Assembly (NCBI RefSeq): GCF_964340395.1
Contig: NC_135571.1
Coordinates: 11,543,940-11,573,939 of the forward strand
Source: Glandiceps talaboti
Lineage: Eukaryota; Hemichordata; Enteropneusta; Spengelidae
Length of the DNA stretch: 30,000 nucleotides
Reading direction: 5' to 3'
Of this stretch, positions 1-16,307 are shown one piece after another (positions within the stretch are counted from its first letter, which is position 1; each line of letters begins with the position of its first letter). Under the pieces are notes generated by a model that saw only the letters and a list, made by a program, of their open reading frames with translations, ran no database searches and was not told the origin of the DNA. The position numbers and the translations under genes are program-made.

Positions 1-1166
1 CTACTGCGAATAAGTAAAACAAGGCACCGAATGTCAATGAGCATGCGTACGAAAAAGACATAGCAACATCCCTTGGCGACAATCACCAAAAGTCACTGAC
101 GTAGTGAATCATTTGTTGTTCCTTTAATGACGTGTGCTGTTTTCGATGCACAAACAACTTGGCGATATATATGGGAAGTCACTCTGGTATCCTACGCAGT
201 TCTACTCACACGGCCAGCTCATCTGTTCACAAGAGTCCCTCGTCCAACGACATCTCTGCAACTTGGAGCTTCGAGTCTCAATTAGCAAACTCCCTCGCTC
301 TCTTCACATTCGACTTTGTCGTCGACGTTGACACTGTAAGAAAGCGACCGTGTGCAGTAAACCTTGCCAGATTGAGGTAGGTAGATTAGATATTTTGCGT
401 CAATTCCTCCCTATTCCCATTCCATCGTGCACTTTTTTATCTATGTAAAATTCAAACTCTTATTTCATTCCATCCTCTATCTTCAAGTACCCTCTCCCTC
501 TATTATATTTTTTCTCCCATGCAATCTCCTACCCCTCCTCTTGTCCCTTTCTGTAAAGCTACCTCTCCTATCTCTTATGCATATTCCCCATGCCTTCTCC
601 CCTCCTCCTCCTCCTCCTCTTGTTAAAATATAGTCTAGCTAGCTAGCCTAGCTATAATTATTAAAACTATATTGTCATGTTTGATGCTTGTTTCTCATTT
701 CGTTGCTTATGAATAAGTTATAGGAGTGTGTAGCAGATATCAACTTACATAACGGATAGTATTACATCTCTCTGTCTGGTGTCTGGTTCTACTGAATGAT
801 AACATGCTAATACAGTATTGAACACGTAAGACAAGAAACCAATGTCGATTTAATGATGCACAACACAGGCACATTTAGGTTGAGACAAGATATAAAACAT
901 CACAATTCGCGTAAAACAAGTGCCAGATGTAAAATTGTGCTTTTTATTTTTTCACTGGAAATATTTACGTCGTATATATGCAATATGCAATTTGGATAGG
1001 TATACATTAGTTTACGAAGGAGTATAAGGTATATATTGGTAACTAGGTAGGTATAGGTAAGCCATAATATATCACTTGGTTATTAGTAGTAGTGCATTTT
1101 GTAGAGCCTTGATGAAGATACGTTAATGTGTAGAGTTCCTGAAAACAATCAATAAAGCAAAACAAA
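1..1166. other. Non-coding, no gene recognised; pyrimidine-rich tract inside
   Basis: I recognise no gene here. Positions about 403-625 form a strongly C/T-rich segment on the + strand, with a short (TCC)n run near 601-620. The reading frame at 427-633 (rich in Leu, Pro, Ser) exists only because of that composition. The rest is AT-rich single-copy-looking DNA. Confidence 0.6.
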
Positions 1167-3460
<2,294 letters not shown>

Positions 3461-5620
3461 AAAAATGGATAGACAGAATATAGATATTCAAAATAGCAGC
3501 CTTAATCCTTGTGTCGAATACTGATCGCCTTGATCGCTGATTAACAACCCTCTTTGCCTACAACAACTTTATTCCTTGGTTTGTGTACAAGTACATGACT
3601 TGTGGCGTATTGTATATCTAAAACTAGCCACAGATGAAACACTAAACTATTTATTACGTTTAGAATGGGCTCTTAAATTCTAGTCACCGCTGAAAAACAA
3701 GTTTTAAAAATTCAGTTATGGTATACATATGATTGACCTCGACATGGGAGGACACAACACCTCGTAAATTGAACCGTTCAACTGTGTATAAAACAGTCTT
3801 CCTGTGGTCGTAGCATATTCGGATGTTGCACTCCAGGGAACGTTGGTATAGGGCGAGATATCGCCTTCGATGAGCAAGTTTTCGACCACGGAAATCTAAA
3901 CCACTGTGAAACGCCTGTTTGTACGGGTATAAAAGATCAAAGTTTTCAGATTAGCTAGTATAAACCAAAAGTTATAGTCTGTTAACGCTACAGGAATTTT
4001 AAAGGCACTTCCTCGGAGAATTTCAACATAATAAGGTAAGCCCCAGCGTCGAGTCACTATCATTTTAAAAATAACTAGATTTCTTCCAAGTTGTGATGGG
4101 CACGATGAAAAAACACTACATTTGGAGAAGTAAGCAACATTCTCAGTGAAGACAGCTCCTTAACCATCGTATACTTAGGTGTGTGGATTCGTCCCGGTCT
4201 TTTACGAAGTACATACCATCATAGTCCTTTCGGAGAAATCAACATTATCTGATATGCCAATTTGGTTGTCTCATCATTTCATTTGTGCGAGTTACAGTAT
4301 ATAAGTATAAGAATTACTCACATCTGTTAGTTTGCCTATACAAAATGTATACAGATATCAATTATATGACATTTCCACCAAAAAATACACCAGCCAAACT
4401 TGCCTTCTTTTTCACACATGTACATTAGATGACGAGGTCAAATCATATATGTGAGGTCACTTAGTATCCCTGCCAGATATATCTAGAAAAATTTAAGCTA
4501 ACGAGCAAATGGTGAACGTAACTTAAAGACATGAACTAATTTGATAAAGTTCACGTTTGCAATAAGCGCAAATATACTGTACCTAACTGTGCCACTCAGA
4601 ATAACAAGACCAACGGCGGGAACATTACTATTATTGCACAGTTGTGCGCTTGCGCCAACATAATCAATAATTCCACCCTCTTTTGCGGTTCAAACAAGAT
4701 AAATCAAATGTTTGGCTTTATATATCTAATTAGGGTGCAAGTACAAACTTCAATTTTTTAAATGAATTGGTTTGTTGAAAATGATACAAAGTTTTCCAAG
4801 GCAGTGACTAATGATACTCGAGTATTTGTGAGCGGGCGGGAAAGGATGTATGGTTGAAAAATAAATTGGAACAGTAGGTATCAAGCCCTCTAACCTTAGA
4901 TTTGTAACAGTGTCCTAAAAAACATCCGTCGTCATGACTGATTGATATACGTTTTGATTGTGTGCCAGAAATGTTGTTTTCAACGTTGCTTTTTCTGTAA
5001 ATGTCAAAAAGGCTGAAATAGATACCTCTATCATATCAGCTTCCTGGGGGCCAATGTTTGAGCAGTCGAAGGTCTCAAAAGTTGTTTGCGATAGTGTCCA
5101 TATTCTTGTGAAACGTAGAGTTGACGTATTTTCTTCCAACTCTTTCGATATTGTTATGTTTCAACAGCAATGTGTGTTTTACTGGTACTCTTTTGAGTTC
5201 GTTTATTTTACCCTTTTTTGAAGAACCAGAACGACACATTTATCCTTACAGGTTAAGATAATTATGTCATAATTAAGCAAAGCAAGTTTCTTACATTCGG
5301 CTATTATTGTGCATGCGTTTAAACGAATAAAAACAATTATGTATCAGTGATGTGAAAAGTGTAATAGTAGACCGTAGTGAAGACATAACTTCAATTCCCA
5401 TATTGACTTTAAACTTCCACTTTTACTGTCATTTGTAAGCCCTATAAAGTTGAAACTGTTAACTCGAGCCTTTAAATCATGTTCCATTGCAAAACAAGTA
5501 TCTTTGATACCATAGTGAGTTGACTGACCTGGTTCTTGCATATATAGGACGAAGCTAGTTACATTTGTATTCTTTGTTTTTAGATCCCTAATCTTGTCTC
5601 AACTTCATATTGCCCCCTTA
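3461..5620. other. Non-coding, no gene recognised
   Basis: About 2.1 kb of AT-rich DNA. I see a small hairpin near 3852-3865 (GGCGA, four-base loop, TCGCC) and nothing that looks like an exon or RNA gene. The opposed frames around 4915-5221 overlap on both strands, have no recognisable motif and no convincing splice context. Confidence 0.55.
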
Positions 5621-5849
<229 letters not shown>

Positions 5850-5948
5850 TTTGGCGCCACAATAATGACATAAATTACACTAACCATTAAGGCCTAGTAT
5901 TGCAAAATACCATCTGTTGTTTTGCCTGGTCATATCATATTTCCAGAG

Positions 5949-5958
5949 ATGACGTCAT
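5949..5958. promoter_or_regulatory. Full CREB/ATF-type palindrome ATGACGTCAT
   Basis: A perfect 10-bp palindrome containing the cAMP-response element TGACGTCA. No gene is visible beside it, so function is unproven. It is one of four identical decamers in the window. Confidence 0.3.
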
Positions 5959-6110
5959 TTAAAATGATAATGTTGGCTTGTACAAATCGTACTGGCTATG
6001 ACCCTGGCATTTGCTCAATACAACTGTTAAGCGTTTTTTAATGATGAGAATTTGCGCAGTTTAGCCTGTGAATGCATGTCATACAAATCTAAATGCCAAA
6101 AAAGCACAAT

Positions 6111-6330
6111 ACATACATACATACATACATACATACATACATACATACATACATACATACATACATACACACACATACATCATACATACATACATACATA
6201 CATACATACATACATACATACATACATACATACATACATACATACATACATACATACATACATACACACATAAATACATACATACACAAATACATACATA
6301 CATACATACATACATACATACATACATACA

Positions 6331-6363
<33 letters not shown>
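6111..6363. repeat. Microsatellite (CATA)n
   Basis: About 250 bp of CATA with a few CACA and AAATA interruptions. All six frames stay open across it, giving the HTYI/MYVC pseudo-proteins. Confidence 0.95.
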
Positions 6364-8388
6364 TAGTGGAGATACAAAACGTTAGTTGTGAACATTTATA
6401 ATGATTTAGTTTAAATAATATGGTTTAAAAAGTTAACGGATGGTTTTTGATTTTTTCCTCAAGGGCAAAAACTAGCTTCACATTACTACTGAATCGTTAT
6501 CCGTTTGTGACTTTTTTCTGCACTTGTTTACAATATACGAGTAGAAAATTTCATGTCATTGTCCTTTAATTCGATTCGTCTATGCATTTAATTGCTGATG
6601 TTTTGCGAAACTAGTGCAGTCAGTTTATGTTAGTTTTACAGTCATATTATGGATGTCTTAAATGTATACTAAATATTGTTTATAATTGTATTGAATAATA
6701 AATGTTATCTTCAGCCAATATATACATAAATCCCCAACTATATATATCTTAACGACATTGTTAAAGTTTTATAGTGTTGTTTTTCTCAGTTATAATAGTA
6801 CTTTCACTGGTTTTAGCAATCATAGCAACATCCTGCCCAAAGCACCACTTGAATAATACATAGTATATTTCAGATAAAATGGTAGATTCCTAGAATACAC
6901 CACTTGTTGGTGGGACTGAGTTACACAATGTTTCTGGGGATTCAGAAACCAATGCCCTGTATTCGTAAATAAGTTATAACTGTCTACTTGATTACCGATT
7001 CATTGCCTTGGATCGTTTGCCATTAGATGGATTGTGTTTTCATTGCTTATACACCACCCAAGGCATGACATTCTAATTTCTTATAGCCACAATGGTTTTG
7101 ATGAGAAAGTGAACTGCTGAAAAGACGTTTAAATTTGTTTGTTAGTTCTTATCAAGGCCTGGGCAATTCTGTCATGATTTTCGTTTTTCAAGTTCATAAA
7201 AATCCAAGCCTAGTAAGACTTCGATTAGACTGCCTTTCATGAAAGTCAAGTATAATGCGCGTGTGTTAATTCACCGCGGCAAGTTCTGTGAAAAATATTT
7301 ATTCACAATATTGGATCATTTTACTTTAATTGGCATCCGACATGAACACATACGCCATAATATTCAGCACGCTTAAGTAGACAGGGTGTAGGTAGTCACA
7401 GTGTGTAACAAATTTCATGTTTTAGGTAATGCTTTGCACACTGCAAGTAACGTTTCGATTTGGGTTAAATTTAATATGAATCAATCAATTGATATAGAAA
7501 TATTAGTTCAAAAGGGCCATAATCGCAACGGAAATAACAGTATTAGGTGTTTAGTGAGTGAGTGTGATGTTAAGATTATCTACATAGAGGGTTTTGACAT
7601 TTTCAAAATTCAATATTTAACATTGCCACTAAATCCCACGACTAAGCTGCCAATGAAGCATTCTTTGTTCGCTTTTTTGTCGCCAGCATTTCACACCTGT
7701 TCACCTAAATGCTTTATACGCTTCATTTAGTTGTCATGTAAAGTTAATTGCCTCACTCTCACATCGCCAAAGCAGACGTTGTTATAGTAACAGTAGGGTA
7801 ACAGTGCGTCATATCGTGCTTACTACGGTGAACTGGCAATATTAGCTTCTTATCGTTGCCAGATGCTAATCAGATACTCTTATGAAACGACATTTCTGTC
7901 ACGTGGCTCGCCTTGTACATTGATATGACAGTAATACTGTCCAATTAAATGCCTGTTTTCCGGATGTTCGAAATTGATAGCATCTTAGCCTGAAGAAATT
8001 CGTTATTTCTAATGCCATCGTCTATTATTAACATTGTGAATGCACGTTATGTTGAGATGTAACATCTCGTACAAGATTATTGAATTCGTGTGTATTCGTT
8101 TTATACTCACTGCAACATTTATAACCTTTACTACATTAATAGAGAGCAACATGGGGGGGGGGGGTCCTGGAAGTGTACTGATGTCTATGGCAAAACAAAC
8201 CTGCATTAACTAAACATAGAATCTATATTGTATATATACTATAGGCTATGTGAGATTAATGTATTTCACTTGTACGAAATGTGTTTTTCAGAAATTCAGA
8301 GCAGACACTTTGGATTGAATGATATATTGATTGATTGAATGATTTGCCTACTGCTTGCTTGCTTGCTGGCTTGCTTGGTTGATTGTCT
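6364..8388. other. Non-coding, no gene recognised
   Basis: AT-rich DNA. A 109-codon open frame at 7401-7730 (+, opening on GTG) has no motif, no signal peptide and ordinary AT-rich composition, and I do not accept it as a gene. A G12 homopolymer lies at 8153-8164. Imperfect TTGC/TTGA repeats at about 8330-8385 lead into the next array. Confidence 0.5.
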
Positions 8389-8484
8389 GAGTGAGTGAGT
8401 GAGTGAGTGAGTGAGTGAGTGAGTGAGTGAGTGAGTGAGTGAGTGAGTGAGTGAGTGAGTGAGTGAGTGAGCGAGCGAGCGAGC
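8389..8484. repeat. Microsatellite (GAGT)n-(GCGA)n
   Basis: GAGT units for about 80 bp, ending in three GCGA units. The flanking TTGC-type units make it a compound array. The minus-strand THSL frames are artefacts. Confidence 0.95.
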
Positions 8485-8993
8485 AAGTGATATTTCAATA
8501 ACTTGCTTCAACAAGACCAACACATCAACAAACTAATAAAAGGAACTAATTACAATAGTTGCAGTGGATATCAGGCAAATATATATAACTGCAATAAGGA
8601 AAACAAGTTAAAATTTCATTTCCAATAACATCCTGTTTATGTTTTTATATAAACTAATTGCTTGACTTCAATCAATTAAATATAGGCGATGTGTTATTAC
8701 CAGTCAATAGAGGAAACTAATTATTTGGTAATGAAAATGGTAAAAATAGAAACCGTTGCTAGGCCATCTGTAAAAAGAAATAATTTGCGAAATAATTTTG
8801 ACATTTGAAATAACAAATCCTGACGGAGTAGAAACTAAATGAGATACAAAAACTTATTTTTCCTGCACAAAGCACCTCCTTCTGTAGATTATTAAGACAA
8901 AAACTAAATATCGCTGTTACTGTTATAGGATTAAGATCAGAGTGAAATACATGCATGTAACTGAAAGTGTACAAAGACACCCATATTGCTACC
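8485..8993. other. Non-coding, no gene recognised
   Basis: AT-rich sequence between the GAGT array and the MITE-like element. Nothing is supported. The minus-strand frame of 78 codons at 8759-8995 has no recognisable feature. Confidence 0.5.
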
Positions 8994-9221
8994 AATAGGG
9001 AACTTGCAATCCAGACTGAGCATGCTCAGACGCAAAGGACTATGGGATTATCTGAGGTTATCGTATTACCTAATCTGGAGTTACCGATAAAATAAACCTC
9101 CCACAATGGTCAGGGTGACTATGAATTGATTATTTGTGGTTACAAACAAAATTGATTAGCATTTATTATCAGCGTTCCCATGATGCAACATTCAACATGG
9201 CGGATTTGCAAGTTCCCTATT
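8994..9221. mobile_element. MITE-like non-autonomous DNA transposon
   Basis: A 228-bp unit bounded by perfect 16-bp inverted repeats. The left end is AATAGGGAACTTGCAA (8994-9009) and the right end is its exact reverse complement (9206-9221). Similarity continues imperfectly inward: TCC beyond the left repeat is matched by GGA beyond the right, and ATGGGA near 9043 is matched by TCCCAT near 9176. TA next to GGGAAC at each end fits a TA target duplication as used by Tc1/mariner and related families, with AA/TT outside. There is no transposase frame inside, and a 14-bp palindrome (CTGAGCATGCTCAG) lies near the left end. The superfamily is an inference from the TA flank. Confidence 0.75.
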
Positions 9222-9664
9222 AAACAATGTTATACCCTCTTTGTCAAGAAGGAAAACTTTTTATTCCATTATTTTTTTGCAAACTTTAACCTTTTTTACC
9301 TGCCTGCAGCTAAGCGCTTCGCATAAAGTTATTTCATGAAGGGAAAACTAAAGCAAATGTTTAAGAGCGATTTAGAAGTAATACTTATGTGAAATGGGAT
9401 TTTTTCTGGTGTGTCATTTGTAGGCAGCTCGTTAATTTAATCTTACCGTTCAAAAACAAGTTAACAAAATCTATAGTTATTTCTACAATGGTGACTCACC
9501 ACCCTGTTATAAGACTTCGGGGAATCAATCGATCTAGTGAACGACTTTTGGTACTCTTGGGAGTAAAAATGACTCATGCTTTTCCAGGCACTTTATATAT
9601 CTTCAAGTCAATTTGGCAGCGTATGTTTTTGTTTGCGTGTCTCTTAGAGTAAATATGTGCAAGT
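9222..9664. other. Non-coding, no gene recognised
   Basis: About 440 bp between the MITE-like unit and the TATG array. The open frame at 9389-9652 shows no domain and runs up to the array. Confidence 0.5.
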
Positions 9665-9954
9665 GTATGTATGTATGTATGTATGTATGTATGTATGTAT
9701 GTATGTATGTATGTATGTATGTATGTATGTATGTATGTATGTATGTATGTATGTATGTATGTATGTATGTATGTGTGTGTGTGTATGTATGTATGTATGT
9801 ATGTATGTATGTATGTATGTATGTATGTATGTATGTATGTATGTATGTATGTGTGTGTATGTATGTATGTATGTATGTATGTATGTATGTATGTATATAT
9901 GTATGGGTGTGTGTGGTATGTATGTATGTATGTATGTATGTATGTATGTATGTA

Positions 9955-9987
<33 letters not shown>

Positions 9988-10007
9988 ATGTATGTATGTA
10001 TGTATGT

Positions 10008-10047
<40 letters not shown>

Positions 10048-10095
10048 ATGTATGTATGTATGTATGTATGTATGTATGTATGTATGTATGTATAT
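9665..10095. repeat. Microsatellite (TATG)n with TG blocks
   Basis: About 430 bp of TATG interrupted by at least four (TG)n blocks. The three overlapping frames of 154-188 codons are translations of the repeat. Confidence 0.95.
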
Positions 10096-12199
10096 TTTTT
10101 ATAGGGCGAAAGGGAATTTAAAAGCTTCGATGTCACACAAGGATAGGGAAGGACCGAACAAAACAACAAACAGCTAGTTTAGACAACCAGCGAAAAAGAC
10201 AGACAGTTAAAAAAATATTAGTTGTTGTCAAAATAGAAGGTTTTACAAAAAGAGAGCCAGGAAGCTTTTATTTATGGAAATTGTAGAATGATCTAATAAC
10301 TGTCAGATACATAATATTTATGATTGAAGAAATATCTTGTATGCTGTGATTACCGTTCTCAACTAATAGCTCCAAAGAAATATCTAACTCTGAGTTCAAT
10401 TACAGTAACTGGCGCCAAAGATAAATATATTTCCATAGAATATTACATTATCTGGATTAGAAGCAATTGATAGATACTTCCGCTTTGAATGTGACTTTTG
10501 TGTAGGTTATATAGAGAGCTTCAAAATGAAAAGATGTCGATTCTACAGCACATATGTACAACAGTCTGTAGGATGTGTTACTATGAATATTTCAAATTGT
10601 TTATGCAAAAAGGAGAAAAACAGATAAAAGATTAATTTTATTTCACAACAATACTGTACGACTGCAGAAATTATTTATTTTTGATTTACGTCTTTGAGGG
10701 CTGCCTCGATTGTATGGGCCTAAGACGTCGTTTCTATGTAAAGATAAGATGCTTAAGCTTTCGATTATAAAATTCAATGATAATGTTTTTTGTAGTACCT
10801 CGCCTTATTCCTTAAATTGAAAAAAATAAGTAACAATTTAAATCTTTAAATTTCTGAGTACTGATATATTTTCATTCATGAAGGGATTGTTTTGGTTTAT
10901 TTACTCATTCGCTTCAAAAGATAAAACTGGTCAATGTTCCTTCTCTGAACAACATTCCAAGATTCTTGTTTAATGTTTGCAAATGTTTCACGTCCCTGGC
11001 CTTGCCCCCTTCCACTGATGACTTCGTAAGTCTAACGATTGTGCATGCACGTGCTATAGTTTGCGGCGTTATTGTTATACTGTAGGCGATCATTACGAAC
11101 CGCCGACTCTTGAATTGAACAAACAAGGATATTTGTGAATCTTTCTTATTAGACGTATTGTTGTATCAACTGGCAATCCCCAAGGAATCAATGTAATCCG
11201 ATCACTCTCTGCATGTCGGCACTGTCAACATGATTAAGAGAAATAGCATCAACCAGACAGCGTGAAGCAAGCCAAAGATGTTCTCCGCACGGAAACTTTA
11301 ATTTCCTCGCTGCTTGTGAGATTTTATCTGCATTTCAATAGAACAAATCTCAGTAATTAACTATCCAAGCTTTTCCCGCCAAATTTGTACGTTTGACATT
11401 TCTTCCACGTTTTGTTTCTTATAGTATCAAATATAAAGAAAATAATCACTATAATTTATGAAATGATATATAAGTAATAATTATTGAAAATGTGATTACC
11501 TCTGAAAACAATCAACAATTGGTGTTTTACCATATATTTATAATGACGTTCACACATTGAATTTTATAAGCTTTGTCACTATACAATGAACGGTATAGAA
11601 GATTTAGGTTATTTTGAGTTGTGCACGATTATTTTTGTGACAGATAATCATCTAGGAATTATCTTCGCCTACTCAGATGTATCTCATTAATCAACGATAA
11701 ATATGTGATTTTGAAATAATGAATATAAGTCAGGACACGTTAAAGGAACTCGTCTAAAAAAAGGATATAAGGAAACAATCTTTAATCCAGTACCCTTTCC
11801 TTAAAACTTACCACTCATACGTGAATAATAAGGCAAATGTCGTCACACGAGACGGAAGATATTATGGCGCGAACCGCCAAAAGAGAAGGGCAGATAATTA
11901 ATATTTTAAGCCTCGGTTTAATTTCTTGAGGCAAGGGTTTCAATGTTCCTGGTGTCAACATCTTAACCTGATTAACTAGTTCAAACAAATATGATACATA
12001 ATTCTGAAGACTTTTTTTTTTATCTGAAATAGTTTTTCACTGTGATTCCGATTTACGGATTATTCCGTTTTTCATTACTGTTTGGACTTCGAAGTTTTTG
12101 TCTTAATATTCATGAATGAATCTGATCATCAGCTTTTACTTCATCTAACGTACGTCATACTTCTTTGAAGTGAACGACTTAAAGCAGTTGAGTTAAGCA
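10096..12199. other. Non-coding, no gene recognised
   Basis: About 2.1 kb of AT-rich DNA. One short segment near 11863-11883 contains GGCGCGAA, which resembles an E2F site, but no gene is visible beside it. The 70-codon minus-strand frame at 10914-11126 has no supporting feature. Confidence 0.5.
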
Positions 12200-12650
12200 G
12201 GTAACAGGATCTCGTAAAATAGTTAGTTTTGGGATTTATGTCTAATAGCAATGACGACATAGACACTACAACGCCTATATTTTTTATACATTTTTACGTT
12301 CCTTGGGCGTCAAATATCTATTACTCGGTGAGAAAGGTTACTGATTCAGACAAACAGATTATCTGGTTACTGTTATTAAATGACGTGGTCGTCACGCCAT
12401 TCTACGATCCCTGAATCAGAACAAACGACCTTCTTTGGGTAGTTACCGATAAGGCATGTATATGTGGTTATTTATTAAATGATGTTAATGCTGTAACGCC
12501 ACTCTAAAATCTCAGGAAATTTAACGAAAAGCTGTCTTTGAGCAGTTACCAGTTCAGTTTAAATATATGTGGATACACTTACTAAATGTTGTTGTCTAAC
12601 ACGTTCTATACCACTCTAAGATATCCAGAAACTGAAATCATCATGATTAT
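12200..12650. repeat. Diverged tandem repeat, unit about 104 bp, three to four copies
   Basis: Successive segments can be aligned by eye. The anchor GTTAC recurs at 12337, 12442 and 12545 (spacings 105 and 103). TTATTAAAT or TTACTAAAT recurs at 12373, 12472 and 12579. A CGCC(A)..TCTA-type element follows each. A more diverged fourth copy may precede them from about 12200 (AATGACGACATAG..CGCCTATA). Divergence is high, so this is old. The open frame 12229-12414 crosses the units and looks accidental. Function unknown. Confidence 0.6.
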
Positions 12651-14688
12651 TTTCCAGAAAGACTGTTTTTAAATAAGTTTGTTTTTTTAAGACAGAAGTG
12701 TTTCTAAGAAATAGATATTTCTGAAGTACCTGTGGTAATTATATATTGTCAATAAAACAAAACATTATATAAAATTTAAAAATTGTCATCATCAGATGAT
12801 ATTAGGTTTATTTTTTATAGTTTGACTACATTTGTCACTACTATCAAAACTTAAAGGTGGTTTCTCGTTTTCCAATGTGGATTTCCTTCTGATGTCAAAA
12901 TAAATGACTGAAGAAAAGTTATGGATAGCCGAATCTTTCTGTTTTAATGACAACGTTATTTCACATGGCTTGATGAAATTGGATGTATATCCTTTATTGA
13001 AATTGATATGGACAGTATTGAGATACATAACATGGAAGACTTCGTTAGCCTGACCCAACTTCTTCAGTTAATATAATTACCTTTTTCATGGTAATTGGTT
13101 TCAATGATTGGTTTGAATAAAGATGCGTTCCCAAATGTCCTTTAACGAGTAGTACGGCATTCAGTTGCAAAGTTAAATTGGAATTGAAAGGTATAGATAT
13201 GTCGACTAGCGGAAAAGATGAACAGAAATGTCAGAAAGTGATACTGATGATTCAGTACGGTTTCATATTTGTTACAATATGATATAGGTTTGACTTTTTG
13301 TACTAAAACGACTACTCAATGGACAATGCAACTACCCCTATCTATTTCAGGACTCCTGTTACCAAGTTGTCAGTATAATTGTACAAAAGCTATTAAGCGA
13401 AAACAGTTCCCAGAGTTACAATCTTTTTAATTCATTTGGTCTAACAAGCTAATAAATATTCAACTATTTACTCATAGGGTTGTAAAAGACCAAATAAAAG
13501 CAAACTAAATCAAGTCAAATCTAATAACGTCCAAGTACACATACGACCGCAACTTCCGAAACTTTACTCAAAATATCTTTCTCATTTATATACGAAATTC
13601 AATATCAGTCAATTTTGGAATCGATTAAGGTCAACTTGAAAGCAAATCACAAAAATCACTTTGTGGAAAATAATGAGTTTTTAAAATGGATAATGAACTC
13701 ATTTCGAACAGTTCGAAGTACACAGCATCTCAGGTACGAATAACGGCAATACTCACTGTCAAATTATGAGAGCAACGTCACATTACTGAGAGTATGAGGG
13801 TCTTTCAGCCAGAAAAAGTTATATTTTAACAAAACATTGCTGACGATAAAGTGTATCTGAATAGGTGTTAACACAGTTGGTTTGTCTGTGTTTGTCTTTT
13901 GCTACATAAACCGTGCAAGCAAATTCGTTCTATATTTTACTATTTTGTGACGTTGATATCAGATGTGACAACATGCGTGCATGGCTGAGTAATAATTTTG
14001 TAACTGATCTACTGTATAGTGGCATGGACCTTAAGGCAAATTCAGAAATCGTTGACCTACAAGTGATTGGCGCCATGTTGTTTTCAACAACACATTTGTT
14101 TGACCTCTCACAATGAGGTAATATGGCGGTCTTTAGCCTCGCATTGCAACGAGTTAAACAGCTGGGTTTTTTCTAGGAGAAGCCCGAATGTGTAAATGTT
14201 ACTTAAAGAAAGTCGTGTAAACAAAAAGGCAATAAAGTATAAGTAGTTTCCACGACAACCGGGGGTGTTTATGAGTATCGCGATAGTGCTCAAGGGTATA
14301 ATGAGTTCTTATCAGTGTGTTGAAGAAAACAATTATTCCATGCTAGGTGCAATACTTTACACCAGTACAATCCAAACGAGAGGTAAAAAAAATCAGATAA
14401 CAAGACACGAGTTCTACAAAAACATTTATAGTTCACTATCGATTTAGAATACCTATGATGGAATGTATGTAAGAGTTTTCCTACATTTGTTGTTGTACAA
14501 CTGGGGAAAATGAAAACCATCGGTTTGCGAATGTTGACCGTCATAATAATATCATAATAAATGGACTAAGGCCTTGTAAAGCACTAAACATATTATTATA
14601 TTATTATTAATATTAACTTGAAGCAATATCCAAGGTGACATCAAACTAAATTTTCACTATTATTTATGCTCTTTTCTATTTATTACAG
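12651..14688 (+). other. Upstream region and 5' intron of the insulin-like gene
   Basis: No coding exon is recognised. Because a splice acceptor ends at 14688, an unseen 5' non-coding exon and the promoter should lie here or further upstream. Candidate donor sites include CAG|GTACGA near 13734 and GAG|GTAATA near 14114, but I cannot choose between them and see no convincing TATA box. The small open frames in this stretch lack recognisable features. Confidence 0.35.
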
Positions 14689-14693
14689 AAATT
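14681..14693 (+). other. Splice acceptor and 5'UTR start of the first coding exon
   Basis: The sequence TTTCTATTTATTACAG, ending at 14688, is a good pyrimidine-rich 3' splice site, and only five bases (AAATT) separate it from the ATG. An intron in the 5'UTR just before the start codon is the ancestral layout of insulin-family genes, so this site supports both the gene and its chosen start. Confidence 0.75.
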
Positions 14694-15592
<899 letters not shown>

Positions 15593-15998
15593 GAACATTC
15601 TTTGTGGTTTTCAGTGTTACCCTTCCCTATTTTCTGTAACAGCTACGCCCTCATCGTCTATGAATCTATGTAGCCATGACCAATTTTGTGACGTCACTTC
15701 CGGAGTCGATGTGTTGTGAATCAACCAATCAAATCAATTCATTGACATTGACCCTTTCTTTATCGTGACAAGTATCGAATCCGGAGAATTTGGACTTGAA
15801 TTTAAGTCACTTTACATACTGTATGATATCATTTCTAAATCGTGTTCGAATGTTCCCGCGTGTTTCGAGCCTTTTATGTGGCATGCTCATAGGATTCGAC
15901 AATGTGTATAAGTTCAACTTCTGAAAGGTGATACATCAGTCAAGAAGAAGTGGTTTCTGCCAGTTATTACTACCTTATCACAACAACATACCGGACCA

Positions 15999-16004
15999 AA
16001 TAAA
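15999..16004 (+). promoter_or_regulatory. Proximal poly(A) signal AATAAA
   Basis: A canonical hexamer 407 bases after the stop codon. The downstream sequence is not clearly GU-rich, so it may be the weaker, alternative site. Confidence 0.4.
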
Positions 16005-16301
16005 TATATATTACAAGGACAGTTTTGAGACTCACAAGTATTGATTACATTTTACTGCAGGCTTGTCAATGTTACTTGTTATCCATACATGTTTCCAGAT
16101 AGTATTTATTCAACAAGAAAGTAAAATTTGTTTCGCACCCAATTATTCAAATGAACTAGCCGTATTGAATTGTGGGAACAAAACACATTATATATGCTAA
16201 TACGTACTTAATATTTGCTAGCTGTTGAAATCATTTCTATATTTTTTGTACATATTGTTCCATCAAGTCTTGTAACTTATTTATTTTAAGTTTGTTAACA
16301 A

Positions 16302-16307
16302 AATAAA
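16302..16307 (+). promoter_or_regulatory. Distal poly(A) signal AATAAA with GU-rich downstream element
   Basis: A canonical hexamer followed about 30-45 bases later by TGTGTGAAAGGTGTGTTTCT (16338-16357), a good GU-rich element. This pair is the better candidate for the 3' end of the insulin-like transcript. Confidence 0.55.

Noticed and set aside
7401-7730. 109-codon + strand frame
   Set aside because: GTG start, AT-driven composition, no signal peptide, domain or repeat. A frame of this length is not rare in 30 kb across six frames.
9603-10177. Frames of 154-188 codons of HTYI or CMYV repeats on both strands
   Set aside because: Simultaneously open in several frames on both strands because TATG/CATA has no stop codon; not a protein.
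14060-14135. MITE-like ends around GGCGCCATGTTG and ATATGGCGG
   Set aside because: Only short, partial complementarity; no matching terminal repeats or target duplication could be found.
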